Positions 8,899-17,180 of a stretch of 64,000 nucleotides of DNA are shown one piece after another. The notes below the pieces were generated by a model that was given only the letters and a program-made list of their open reading frames with translations, did not search any database and had not been told where the DNA came from. Source of the DNA: Streptomyces achromogenes (GTDB lineage: Bacteria > Actinomycetota > Actinomycetes > Streptomycetales > Streptomycetaceae); the NCBI RefSeq assembly GCF_030816715.1, contig NZ_JAUSYH010000001.1:3968001-4032000 (forward strand), given 5' to 3'. The position numbers and the translations under genes were made by a program. Each line of letters begins with the position of its first letter. Positions within the stretch are counted from its first letter, which is position 1.

Positions 8899-10284
8899 TC
8901 ACGCCGCCGTCTGCAACTCCAGCCGCGCTCCGAACTCCCTTACCACCGACTCGTCGCGGAACGGTTCCAGCCGCTGCTGGAGGTCGTCGAGGTACTCCGC
9001 GCCCCGGTTGGAGCGCAGCGTCTGGAGCAACTCGACCGCTTTCATACCGGTGTTGCAGGCCTGCTCGATCTCGCGTTGCTGCACCTGCGCGGTGGCGAGG
9101 AGCACATAGCCGATCGCGCGCCGGCGCGCGCGGCCCGGCGGATGCCCGGCCAGGGACTCCTGGGCGCAGCGCGCCGCCGCCTCGGCCTGGCCCAGGTCGC
9201 GGTGACAGTGCGCCAACTCGTCTGCGAGATAGGCCTCGTCGAAGTGCGCGATCCACGTCGGGTCGTCTCCTGCGGACGGATCGGCGGCGTCCAGCGCGGA
9301 CACCGCCCGTCCGGCCGCCGCCTGGGTGCCGCGGGCGTCGCCCATCAGGGCGTGTCCGCGCGCCTCCGCGGCGAGGAACATCGCCTCCGCGCGCGGTGTC
9401 ACCCGGCCCCGCGCACCCTCCTGCGCGGCCCGCGCCAACTGCGCGATCTCGCGCGGGTTCCCGAGCTGTGCCGCGAGATGGCTCATGGAGGCGGCCAGCA
9501 CGTATCCGCCGTATCCCCGGTCGCCCGCCGCCTGGGCCAGCCGCAGCGCCTGGATGTAGTAGCGCTGGGCGAGGCCGGGTTGGCCGGTGTCGACGGCCAT
9601 GTACCCGGCGAGCTCCGTCAGCCTCGCGACGGCGGCGAAGAGTTCGCGGCCCACGGCCTCCCGGTAGGAACCGGCGAGGAGGCCCGAGACGACGCTGTTG
9701 AGGTAGTGCACGACGACCGGGCGCACATGCCCGCTGCCGTGCTGGTGGTCGAGGTCGACCAGCGCCCGCGTCATGGCCTTGACGGCCGCCACGTCGGACC
9801 GCCCCACCCGGGGTCCCGCGGACCGCGCGACCTGTGCGTCGGGCGACGAGATGAGCCAGTCGCGGCTCGGCTCGACCAGCGCCGAGGCGGCCACGGACGA
9901 GCCGGACAGGAAGTCCCGCCGGCCCACGTCGCTGCGCCACAGCTCGCAGACCTGCTCGATGGCCCCCAGCACCGTCGGCGAGAACTGCAGACCCACGCCC
10001 GAGGCGAGGTTCTTGCCGTTGGCCATGCCGATCTCGTCGATCGTGACCGTACGGCCGAGCTTGCGGCCCAGCGCCTCCGCGATGATCGCCGGGGCGCGCC
10101 CCCGCGGCTGCTGTCCGCGCAGCCAGCGCGCCACGGACGTCTTGTCGTAGCGCAGGTCGAGGCCGTGTTCGGCGCCGCACATGTTGACGCGGCGGGCGAG
10201 CCCGGCGTTCGAGCACCCCGCCTCCTGGATGAGCGCCTGCAGCCGTTCGTTCGGCTGCCGCGCGACTAGCGGCCTTGCGGCCAT
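8899..10284 (-). CDS. NsdA-like TPR transcriptional regulator
   Basis: 461 residues from MAARPLVARQPNERLQ. The N-terminus (about 1-75) looks like a helix-turn-helix region: LQALIQEAGCSNAGLARRV and KTSVARWLRGQQPRG. After a linker with DFLSGSSVAASAL, the remainder is TPR-like alpha-helical repeat (YYIQALRLAQAAGDRGYGGY and similar). This architecture is that of the Streptomyces NsdA family, whose founding member represses differentiation and antibiotic production. The ATG at 10284 has AGGGGG at 8 bases; a GTG two codons upstream is too close to that site. It is divergent from the prim-pol-like gene. Confidence 0.8.
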   Translation of the reverse strand: MAARPLVARQPNERLQALIQEAGCSNAGLARRVNMCGAEHGLDLRYDKTSVARWLRGQQPRGRAPAIIAEALGRKLGRTVTIDEIGMANGKNLASGVGLQFSPTVLGAIEQVCELWRSDVGRRDFLSGSSVAASALVEPSRDWLISSPDAQVARSAGPRVGRSDVAAVKAMTRALVDLDHQHGSGHVRPVVVHYLNSVVSGLLAGSYREAVGRELFAAVARLTELAGYMAVDTGQPGLAQRYYIQALRLAQAAGDRGYGGYVLAASMSHLAAQLGNPREIAQLARAAQEGARGRVTPRAEAMFLAAEARGHALMGDARGTQAAAGRAVSALDAADPSAGDDPTWIAHFDEAYLADELAHCHRDLGQAEAAARCAQESLAGHPPGRARRRAIGYVLLATAQVQQREIEQACNTGMKAVELLQTLRSNRGAEYLDDLQQRLEPFRDESVVREFGARLELQTAA

Positions 10285-10625
10285 GGGCACTACCCCCTGT
10301 GGCTGCGGTGACCGGGGCGGCGGGTGCCTGCCCACACACCGAGTTGACGTGTCTTCCACCGAAAAGTTCCGGCCGAGAAGATCGATGCCCCACGGTCGCA
10401 CCGAAAATGCGAGGCATGAGCGGATTGCTGATGTTTACCGAGCAATACGGGAAATGCCGGGTTATCGGCGGGAGCCGCCCCCTCACCCTGGTTACCCGTT
10501 CCCGCGCCCGTTCCTCCCGCGCGCCCCCGCCCATGCACCCATGCGCCCCGGACGCGGAATCGATGCTCCTCCCCCGCGCATTCGGGCGGGCGTAACCCCT
10601 GGTGACCGCTAGAGTTGTGTTCATC

Positions 10626-11279
10626 GTGGAAGAGACCATCGCGGGCGCCGACGCCACTCAAATCCCGAAGCAGCGCGGGGAATCGCTGCTCGAGACCGCT
10701 GTTCGCTACGCCGAGGAACGTCATTGGGACGTGTTCCCGGGCGCCTGGCTGGAAGCCGTCGACGGGATGCAGCGCTGCTCCTGCGGCGAAGCGGCCTGCG
10801 AGGTTCCCGGCGCGCACCCCACTCGGCCCGACTGGGCGACACAGGCCACCGGCAGCGCGACCGTCGCGCGGCGGATGTGGCAGAAACAGCCGACCGCCTC
10901 GATCCTGCTGCCGACCGGGCGGACGTTCGACGCGATCTCCGTGCCGGAGACGGCCGGTTTCCTCGCGCTGGCGCGGATGGAGCGGATGGAACTGACGCTC
11001 GGTCCGGTCACGTTGACGCCGGATCGCCGGATGCACTTCTTCGTGCTGCCGGGCGCCTCGGCGAAGGTGCCGGACCTGGTGCGCAAGCTGGGCTGGTCAC
11101 CGGCCGCCCTCGATCTGGTGACGCTCGGCGAGGGCACGTACGTCGCCGCGCCGCCCACCCGGTACGGGTCCCGCGGGGCCGTGCAGTGGGCCTGCCGGCC
11201 GACCGCCGCGAACCGCTGGCTGCCGGACGCGGAGGAGCTGATCTCGCCACTCGCCTACGCCTGCGGACGGGACCGGTAG
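10626..11279 (+). CDS. Prim-pol-like (bifunctional primase/polymerase N-terminal) protein, catalytically degenerate
   Basis: 217 residues from GTG 10626. The Cys-rich CSCGEAACEVPGAHP segment followed by PDWATQATG is typical of the bifunctional DNA primase/polymerase N-terminal domain. In active enzymes the next strand carries an acidic pair (Asp-x-Asp). Here that strand reads FDAISVPETAG, so the second acid is missing. It stands alone without helicase or primase C-terminal domains. A TAGAGT -10-like box at 10610-10615 places the RNA start close to GTG 10626, favouring this start over GTG 10617 or 10602. It is probably not a working primase. Confidence 0.75.
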   Translation: MEETIAGADATQIPKQRGESLLETAVRYAEERHWDVFPGAWLEAVDGMQRCSCGEAACEVPGAHPTRPDWATQATGSATVARRMWQKQPTASILLPTGRTFDAISVPETAGFLALARMERMELTLGPVTLTPDRRMHFFVLPGASAKVPDLVRKLGWSPAALDLVTLGEGTYVAAPPTRYGSRGAVQWACRPTAANRWLPDAEELISPLAYACGRDR

Positions 11280-11333
11280 CCCGCCGCCTCCCGCCCGTAC
11301 CGGCCGCCCCGCCCCAGCCGCCCCCGCCCACCG

Positions 11334-11339
11334 TAGGGT
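11334..11339 (+). promoter_or_regulatory. -10-like box giving a leaderless mRNA for the ABC ATPase
   Basis: TAGGGT at 11334-11339 lies 7 bases ahead of the ATG at 11347, so transcription should begin at or next to the start codon. There is no Shine-Dalgarno sequence in between. Confidence 0.5.
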
Positions 11340-11346
11340 TCGGGGC

Positions 11347-12117
11347 ATGACGTCCGTACGCGTGCGTAACCTCTGGAAGCGGTTCGGCCAGCAAGTCGCC
11401 GTCGCCGGGATCGATCTCGACCTGCCCTCGGGGAAGTTCATCGGCCTCGTCGGCCCCAACGGGGCGGGGAAGACGACGACGCTGTCCATGGTGACCGGAC
11501 TGCTGCGGCCCGACCAGGGTTCCGTCGAGATCGTCGGGCACGACGTGTGGCGGGACCCGGTCGAGGTGAAGGCCCGGATCGGGGTGCTGCCGGAAGGTCT
11601 GCGGCTGTTCGAGCGGCTGTCGGGACGTGAACTGCTCGGTTACAGCGGGCGCTTGCGGGGGCTGCCGGGCGCCGAGGTCGACAAGCGGGCCACCCAGCTG
11701 CTCGACGTCCTCGATCTGGCCGGGTCCCAGCACAAGCTCGTGGTCGACTACTCGACCGGCATGCGCAAGAAGATCGGCCTCGCCGCCGCCCTGCTCCACA
11801 ACCCCGAAGTGCTCTTCCTCGACGAGCCGTTCGAGGGCGTCGATCCGGTCTCCGCACAGATCATCCGGGGCGTGCTGGAGCGGTACACGGCGTCCGGGGC
11901 GACGGTCGTCTTCTCCTCGCACGTCATGGAGCTCGTGGAGTCGCTGTGCGACTGGGTGGCGGTGATGGCGGCGGGACGGATCCGGGCGCACGGGACGCTG
12001 GAGGAGGTGCGCGGGTCGGCGCCCTCGCTCCAGCAGGCGTTCCTCGAACTCGTCGGGGCGCAGGGCCGGGACACCGGCTCCGACCTCGACTGGCTGGGCG
12101 GCGGGGCGGGCCGGTGA
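11347..12117 (+). CDS. ABC transporter ATP-binding protein
   Basis: 256 residues with all ATPase motifs: Walker A GPNGAGKTT (36-44), signature STGMRKK (about 136-142), Walker B with LFLDEP (about 156-161) and the switch histidine in SSHVMEL. It resembles DrrA/CcmA-type subunits that pair with an integral-membrane exporter. Its TGA overlaps the GTG of the next gene by four bases, so the membrane subunit is made with it. The ATG at 11347 appears leaderless. The transported substrate cannot be inferred. Confidence 0.9.
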   Translation: MTSVRVRNLWKRFGQQVAVAGIDLDLPSGKFIGLVGPNGAGKTTTLSMVTGLLRPDQGSVEIVGHDVWRDPVEVKARIGVLPEGLRLFERLSGRELLGYSGRLRGLPGAEVDKRATQLLDVLDLAGSQHKLVVDYSTGMRKKIGLAAALLHNPEVLFLDEPFEGVDPVSAQIIRGVLERYTASGATVVFSSHVMELVESLCDWVAVMAAGRIRAHGTLEEVRGSAPSLQQAFLELVGAQGRDTGSDLDWLGGGAGR

Positions 12118-13808
12118 GCGAGCTGCCCCCCGAGCCGGCCTCCCCCGCTCCGGCCTCCCCCACTTTTCCGGCTCCGGCCTCCCGCGCGGCCGCCTCGGCC
12201 CCGGCCGCGTCGGCGTCCCCTGCGGACCTCGTGGCCACCGTCGTACGGCTGAAGCTGTCGCTGCTGCGCAACGGGCTGCGGCAGTCGGGCGGACGGCGGG
12301 CCGCGTACGTCGCCTCCGCCGTCGTCACCCTGCTGTTCGCCGCGTTGCAACTGCTCGGGCTGATCGCGTTGCGGGGGCACGACCACGCCGTCTCCCTGGT
12401 CGTGCTGCTGGTGGCGGTGCTGGGGCTGGGGTGGGCGGTGATGCCGCTGTTCTTCCCCAGCGGCGACGAGACCCTGGACCCGACCCGGCTGGTGATGCTG
12501 CCGCTGCGGCCCCGGCCGCTGGTGCGGGCGCTGCTGGCGGCCTCGCTGGTGGGCATCGGACCGCTGTTCACGCTGCTGCTGCTGGTGGGGTCGATGATCT
12601 CGCTGGCGCACGGCGCGGCCGCCTGGACGGTGGGGGTGCTCGCCGTCGCCCTGGCGCTGCTGGTGTGCGTGGCGTTCGCGCGGGCCGTGGCCGCCGCCAA
12701 CATCCGGCTGCTGAGCAGCCGCAAGGGCCGCGACCTGGCGGTGCTGAGCGGCCTCGTCATCGCGATCGGGGCGCAGGCCGTCAACTTCGGGGCGCAGCGG
12801 CTCGGCACGTCCGGGCTGGCACAGCTGGAACCGGTCGGGGACGTGCTGCGCTGGCTGCCGCCCGCCTCGGCGCTCGGCGCGGTCGACTCGGTGAGCGAGG
12901 GCGCGTACGGGGTCGCCGTCGCGCAGTTCGCCGTCAGCGGCGCGGCGCTGGTGCTGCTGGTGGCGGGGTGGTCGCGCACCCTGACGCGGCTGATGACCGC
13001 GCCCGACGGCTCCACCCTGCAGGCCGCCGAGCCGGCCGCACGCGAGCGGCGGAACTCGGCGGGCCTGGCGAGGCTGCTGCCGGGCGGGCGCACCGGCACG
13101 GTGATGGAACGCGCCCTGCGCTACATCTGGCGCGACCCGAAGACGAAGGCCGCGTGGGTGACCTCGCTGGCGATCGGGCTGATCGTGCCCGTCTTCAACG
13201 CGCTGCAGGGCACCGGCTCGATCTACTTCGCCTGCTTCGCCGCGGGGATGCTCGGCATCCAGATGTACAACCAGTTCGGGCAGGACACCTCCGCGTTCTG
13301 GATGGTCGCGCTGACCATCTCCTCGCGCCGGGACGCCTATGCCGAGCTGCGCGCGCGGGCGTTGGCCCTGCTGGCGATCACGCTGCCCTACGCGACGCTG
13401 GTGACCGTGCTGACCACGGCGATGCTCGGTGACTGGCCGAAGCTTCCCGAGGTGCTCGGACTGTCCTTCGCGCTGCTCGGCGCGATGCTGGCGACGGGCG
13501 CCTGGACCTCGGCGCGCTTCCCCTACTCGATCCCCCAGGAGGGTCACAAGAACGTCGTCCCCGGCCAGGCCGGTCTCGCCTGGATCGCGATCTTCGGCGG
13601 GATGGTCTCGGCCGCCCTGCTGTGCGCGCCGGTCATCGCGGTGACGATCTGGCTGCACGTCACCGAGGGCGGCGGGGCATGGACCTGGCTGCTGCTGCCG
13701 GGCGGTACGGCCTACGGCGCGGCCGTCACCCTGCTGGGCCTGCGGCTGGCGGCGCCGCGCACCGCGTCCCGCCTGCCGGAGATCCTGACGGCGGTGAGCA
13801 AGGGCTGA
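12114..13808 (+). CDS. ABC transporter membrane (permease) protein
   Basis: 564 residues from GTG 12114, overlapping the ATPase stop. An Ala/Pro/Ser-rich cytoplasmic head (about 1-38) is followed by many hydrophobic segments, for example YVASAVVTLLFAALQLLGLI, ALLAASLVGIGPLFTLLLLV and GMVSAALLCAPVIAVTIWL, suggesting about 12 helices. It looks like an ABC-2-like exporter permease similar to other two-component actinobacterial systems. The gene pair forms a complete exporter. The ligand is unknown. Confidence 0.82.
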   Translation: MSELPPEPASPAPASPTFPAPASRAAASAPAASASPADLVATVVRLKLSLLRNGLRQSGGRRAAYVASAVVTLLFAALQLLGLIALRGHDHAVSLVVLLVAVLGLGWAVMPLFFPSGDETLDPTRLVMLPLRPRPLVRALLAASLVGIGPLFTLLLLVGSMISLAHGAAAWTVGVLAVALALLVCVAFARAVAAANIRLLSSRKGRDLAVLSGLVIAIGAQAVNFGAQRLGTSGLAQLEPVGDVLRWLPPASALGAVDSVSEGAYGVAVAQFAVSGAALVLLVAGWSRTLTRLMTAPDGSTLQAAEPAARERRNSAGLARLLPGGRTGTVMERALRYIWRDPKTKAAWVTSLAIGLIVPVFNALQGTGSIYFACFAAGMLGIQMYNQFGQDTSAFWMVALTISSRRDAYAELRARALALLAITLPYATLVTVLTTAMLGDWPKLPEVLGLSFALLGAMLATGAWTSARFPYSIPQEGHKNVVPGQAGLAWIAIFGGMVSAALLCAPVIAVTIWLHVTEGGGAWTWLLLPGGTAYGAAVTLLGLRLAAPRTASRLPEILTAVSKG

Positions 13809-13876
13809 CGGCGGCGCGCGCCACGCTCGCTCCGCCGGCCGTCCGTAGGGCCGGCGGCGATGGCGCGCGCGGGTCA

Positions 13877-13957
13877 GCGGTGGCACGCGTCGAGCGGCGC
13901 GGGTGGGCGGTGGCACGCGTGGGCCGGGCGGACGGCATGCGTGGGCGGTGGCGCGTC
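13877..13957. repeat. Short direct repeats between convergent genes
   Basis: The 14-mer GCGGTGGCACGCGT occurs at 13877-13890 and 13907-13920, with a degenerate third copy near 13945-13957 that runs into the hydrolase stop codon. This sits in the 147-base gap between the convergent permease and hydrolase genes; I see no other feature there. Confidence 0.5.
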
Positions 13958-14858
13958 AGGCCGACTCGGCGAGCACGGCGTCCAGGAACGGTTCGATGGC
14001 CGCGCGCCACCCCTCCGGCTGGTCGTAGTGGACCAGGTGCCCCGCGTCGGGCACCTCGGCGTACTCGCCGCGGGGCAGCACCCGGACCATCTCCTGGGCC
14101 TCTGCCCGGCCGAGCTCGCCGTCGAGGCCGCGCACGACCAGCACCGGGCAGCGGACCTGCGTCAGTTCCTCCCAGTGCGCGTCGTAGACCCAGGTCTCGC
14201 GGGACTTGAGCATCTGCTCGGGCTCGAAGACGGGACGCCAGCCGTCGGACGACTCCTGCATCACCTCGGCGTAGAACTCGCCCCTGGAGGGGTTCGGGCG
14301 CTCCACCCAGGGGTCGTCCTCGCCGAACCACTTGCGGACGTCGGCGAGCGTGGCGAAGGGGACGGGCCAGGAGGCGAACCAGTCGCCCCACTCGCGCTGT
14401 GAGGCCGCACCGAGCGCGGAGGCCCGCATGTCGCAGACGACCAGGCCGCGCACCAGGTCCGGGCGCTTGGCGGCGAGCTGCCATCCGGTGAGCGCGCCCA
14501 TGGCGTGCCCGACGAGGACGGCCGGGGCGAGCCCGAGCTGCTCGAGGGCCGCCTCCGCGTCCTCGACGTAGGCCTCGCGGGTGAAGGCGGCCTGCGGCGG
14601 CTTCTCGCTCTGCCCGTGGCCGCGCTGGTCCAGGGCGACCGCGCGGTGCCGTTCGGAGAGCCAGCGGGCGGTGGACGCCCAGTGCGAGGCCCGGCCCATC
14701 AGGCCGTGCAGTAACAGCACGCCCGAGGTCTGCTCGGACTCGGCCCGCTCCTCCCGCCCGCCGGTGGACTGCGACGGGATCCCCTTGGGCGGGTCGCCGA
14801 ACTCCCAAGCCGCCAGACGTACGCCGCCCGCCCCGGTCACGTCGATGCGTCGCCCCAT
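13956..14858 (-). CDS. Alpha/beta-hydrolase-fold protein lacking the nucleophile serine
   Basis: 300 residues. The fold landmarks are clear: VLLLHGLMGRASHW (oxyanion region), ALDQRGHGQSEKP, Asp246 in VVRGLDGELG and the catalytic-type His274 in DAGHLVHYDQPEGW. The nucleophile elbow, normally Gly-His-Ser-Met-Gly, reads GHAMG at 117-121, so the expected Ser119 is Ala. The codon is an unambiguous GCC. The protein should not hydrolyse esters by the usual mechanism and may be a binding protein or use another chemistry. ATG 14858 has AGGA at 5 bases. Confidence 0.82.
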   Translation of the reverse strand: MGRRIDVTGAGGVRLAAWEFGDPPKGIPSQSTGGREERAESEQTSGVLLLHGLMGRASHWASTARWLSERHRAVALDQRGHGQSEKPPQAAFTREAYVEDAEAALEQLGLAPAVLVGHAMGALTGWQLAAKRPDLVRGLVVCDMRASALGAASQREWGDWFASWPVPFATLADVRKWFGEDDPWVERPNPSRGEFYAEVMQESSDGWRPVFEPEQMLKSRETWVYDAHWEELTQVRCPVLVVRGLDGELGRAEAQEMVRVLPRGEYAEVPDAGHLVHYDQPEGWRAAIEPFLDAVLAESA

Positions 14859-15117
14859 AGGTCCTGGCACCCCCCTAGCCGTCGTACCGCTGCGCTGCCG
14901 ATGCCTTCGTACTGCCTTCAATCACCTCAGGCTATCGAATGCCCTTTCGAGAATGGCACTCTCCGCACACAACACCGCTCGTTCGAGTGACCATCCTCAG
15001 GGAATGATCCCCGCCGCCGAGGGGAGATTCTCACCGGGAGGCGGACCGCTCGGGGAAAACGGTCCGAGGGGAATGACCCTGGGAGCTCGGGGCTCCGGGT
15101 CAGCACAGGGGAGGACA

Positions 15118-15145
15118 GGCCCCGGCGCCGTACGGCGCCGGGGCC
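15118..15145. terminator. Perfect 28-bp GC palindrome, likely terminator
   Basis: Bases 15118-15130 and 15133-15145 are perfectly complementary (13-bp stem around TA). It sits about 220 bases beyond the dmdR1 stop codon and upstream of the hydrolase gene, both on the minus strand, so it probably ends dmdR1 transcription. No T-run follows, as is common in Streptomyces. The rest of the 507-base gap 14859-15365 holds the hydrolase promoter region and no convincing gene. Confidence 0.6.
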
Positions 15146-15188
15146 CTCCACTGCTCCGCGGCACATCATCCCGCCCCCCTCAGGTCAC

Positions 15189-16061
15189 ATGCCTCACGCG
15201 ACAGCCTGGCACGGGATGTGTCGGAGCGCTGCGATTCGACACAGGCGATCTCCGATTCGACGAGATCGACTCCACGCCACAACTGCCCCACGCGTCTCAG
15301 GAGTTGGCCAAAGCCCACCGTTTCCGCGACGATCACCGGCCGCCCCTGCGACCGCGGCGCTCGGCTCAGCGCTTGGCGACGAACACGTGGGACGCGACCT
15401 CCGCCTGCAGCTCGGCCGCCTCGCCGCCGCTGCCGACCAGCACCCCGCCCGCCGACTCCGTCACGCTCACCACCGAGCCGGGCTGCACGCCCGCACGGCG
15501 CAGCGTGTACATCAGCTGCGCGTCCGTCTGGATCGGCTCGCCGATGCGGCGGACGACGACCGTCTTGCCCTCCGCGCCCGGGTCGAGGTCGGCCAGCGAG
15601 ACCATGCCCGCGTCCAGGAACGGGTCGGCGCCGTCCTTCTCGCCCAGCTCCTCCAGGCCCGGGATCGGGTTGCCGTACGGCGACTCGGTCGGATGCCGCA
15701 GCAGCTCCAGCACGCGCCGCTCGACGGCCTCGCTCATCACGTGCTCCCAGCGGCAGGCCTCCGCGTGCACCTGCTCCCACTCCAGACCGATCACGTCGAC
15801 GAGCAGACACTCGGCGAGGCGGTGCTTGCGCATCACGCGCGTGGCGAGCCGCCGGCCCTCGTCCGTGAGCTCCAGGTGCCGGTCGCTGGCGACCGAGACC
15901 AGGCCGTCGCGCTCCATGCGCGCCACCGTCTGGCTGACCGTCGGCCCGCTCTGGTCGAGGCGCTCGGCGATCCGGGCACGCATGGGGACCACACCTTCCT
16001 CTTCCAGCTCGAGGATGGTGCGGAGATACATCTCCGTGGTGTCGATCAGTCCGGACATTGA
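15189..16061 (+). other. Antiparallel open frame over dmdR1 (adm-like)
   Basis: An open frame on the opposite strand covers the whole of dmdR1, with codons exactly in register with the dmdR1 codons, and ends with TGA at 16059-16061. An antiparallel gene called adm has been reported to overlap dmdR1 in S. coelicolor and to yield a protein. Which start would be used here is unclear (no strong ribosome-binding site seen), and other antisense frames are also open, as is usual in high-GC DNA. I record it because of that literature, not because the sequence proves it. Confidence 0.3.
15366..16058 (-). CDS. dmdR1: DmdR1/IdeR-type iron-dependent repressor (DtxR family)
   Basis: 230 residues. The N-terminal winged helix (about 1-70) includes AERLDQSGPTVSQTVARMER. 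The metal sites of DtxR are all present at the canonical positions: His79, Glu83 and His98 (ancillary), Met10, Cys102, Glu105 and His106 (primary). A C-terminal SH3-like domain follows a Pro-rich linker. With Fe(II) it should repress siderophore and iron-uptake genes by binding iron boxes. The length matches S. coelicolor DmdR1. ATG 16058 has GAGGGG upstream. It is divergent from the SIS-domain gene. Confidence 0.95.
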   Translation of the reverse strand: MSGLIDTTEMYLRTILELEEEGVVPMRARIAERLDQSGPTVSQTVARMERDGLVSVASDRHLELTDEGRRLATRVMRKHRLAECLLVDVIGLEWEQVHAEACRWEHVMSEAVERRVLELLRHPTESPYGNPIPGLEELGEKDGADPFLDAGMVSLADLDPGAEGKTVVVRRIGEPIQTDAQLMYTLRRAGVQPGSVVSVTESAGGVLVGSGGEAAELQAEVASHVFVAKR

Positions 16062-16230
16062 TGCCCCTCGATTAGCTCTGCCGAAGGCTCGACGGCACAC
16101 CGGCGCGTGCGCTGGCCCTGAACCCAATTCTGCCGGATACCACTGACAAGCGTGCCGGGCCGTCGAAACCGGACGGTTGCCCCACGACGTGCGACACCGG
16201 AGAGAGCCGGGCACGGCGCCCCCGCGGGCC

Positions 16231-16320
16231 GCCGTCACCCGCCGTCACCCGCCGTATTGACACCGCACTGGTCCAGACCGCACCGTGATCCGCGGCACGG
16301 ACACCCACCGGACACCCACC
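16231..16320. repeat. Short tandem repeats in the dmdR1-SIS intergenic region
   Basis: GCCGTCACCC is repeated twice from 16231 with a partial third copy, and an 11-bp unit CGGACACCCAC is repeated from about 16299. A TTGACA hexamer lies between them at 16257-16262 and could be a -35 element for the SIS gene, though no good -10 box follows at 16-18 bases. No iron-box-like palindrome is visible in 16059-16374. Confidence 0.5.
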
Positions 16321-16374
16321 GGACGTCCACCTGGACTTCCGCCCGGACACCGACACGGCAAAGGGGCCCCTCGG

Positions 16375-17121
16375 ATGAGCGACCGCAAGCTCGCCGCCCA
16401 GTTCTTCGACGCCGCGATCGCCCTGCTGCAGCGGGCCCGCGACGAAGAGGCCGACGCCGTCGAGGCGGCCGGCACGCTGCTCGCCGACACCGTGGCCGCC
16501 GGCGGCCGGCTCTTCGCCTTCGGCGCCGGCCACTCGTCGCTGGCCGCCCAGGACGTCGTCTACCGCGCCGGCGGCCTCGCCCTGATGAACCTCCTCGCGG
16601 TGCCCGGCGTCGAGGTCGCGTCCGGCCCGCTCGGCTCCACCCTGGAGCGGGTCGACGGCCTCGCCGGCGCCGTCCTGGACACCTCGCCCCTGCGCGCGGG
16701 CGACGCCCTCGTCGTCGTCTCGCTGTCCGGCCGCAACGCGATGCCGGTGGAGATGGCCCGCAGGGCCCGCGCCCTGGGGGTGAAGGTCATCGGCGTGACA
16801 TCGGTCGCCTACGCCTCGCAGACGGGGTCCCGGAACGCCTCCGGGACGTTCCTGAAGGACCACTGCGACGTCGTCCTGGACTCGAAGATCGCGGTCGGCG
16901 ACTCCGAGCTCACCCTGGACACCGTGCCCGCGCCCTTCGCCCCCGCCTCCACCGTCGTCACCTCGGCGCTCCTGCAGGCCGTCATGGCCACCGCGGCCGG
17001 CGCCCTCGCCGAGCGGGGCATCGAGCCGCCCCTGCTGCGTTCCGGCAACGTCGACGGCGGCCTCGACTGGAACGCCCGGATCATGGAGGAGTACCGGGAC
17101 CGGATCTTCTACGGCCGCTGA
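16375..17121 (+). CDS. SIS-domain sugar-phosphate isomerase-like protein
   Basis: 248 residues, one SIS (sugar isomerase) domain: GGRLFAFGAGHSSLAAQD near the start, then DALVVVSLSGRNAMPVEMA and AVGDSELTLD. The Ser-rich loops (GHSS, SLSGR) bind the phosphate of sugar phosphates in GmhA/MurQ-like proteins. It lacks the catalytic signature of MurQ that I would recognise, so the substrate is uncertain; some relatives are regulators. ATG 16375 has AAAGGGG at 9 bases. It is divergent from dmdR1, a pairing that I recall as conserved in Streptomyces. Confidence 0.82.
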   Translation: MSDRKLAAQFFDAAIALLQRARDEEADAVEAAGTLLADTVAAGGRLFAFGAGHSSLAAQDVVYRAGGLALMNLLAVPGVEVASGPLGSTLERVDGLAGAVLDTSPLRAGDALVVVSLSGRNAMPVEMARRARALGVKVIGVTSVAYASQTGSRNASGTFLKDHCDVVLDSKIAVGDSELTLDTVPAPFAPASTVVTSALLQAVMATAAGALAERGIEPPLLRSGNVDGGLDWNARIMEEYRDRIFYGR

Positions 17122-17180
17122 CGGGCCCCGCGGACTCCCCACGGCTGCGGACGCCACACGGCTGCGCACGCGCGCGTGGC

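Noticed and set aside
10419..10595. Open frame beginning MRGMSGLLMFTEQYGK upstream of the prim-pol gene
   Set aside because: It lies in the divergent promoter region, has a Pro/Arg/Ser-rich tail and no good ribosome-binding site; there is too little to call a gene.
14927..15169. 80-codon minus-strand frame between the hydrolase and dmdR1
   Set aside because: It covers the perfect 28-bp palindrome and a promoter region; no motif or start signal.
16257..16262. TTGACA as the promoter of the SIS gene
   Set aside because: No acceptable -10 hexamer at 16-18 bases; mentioned only within the intergenic entry.
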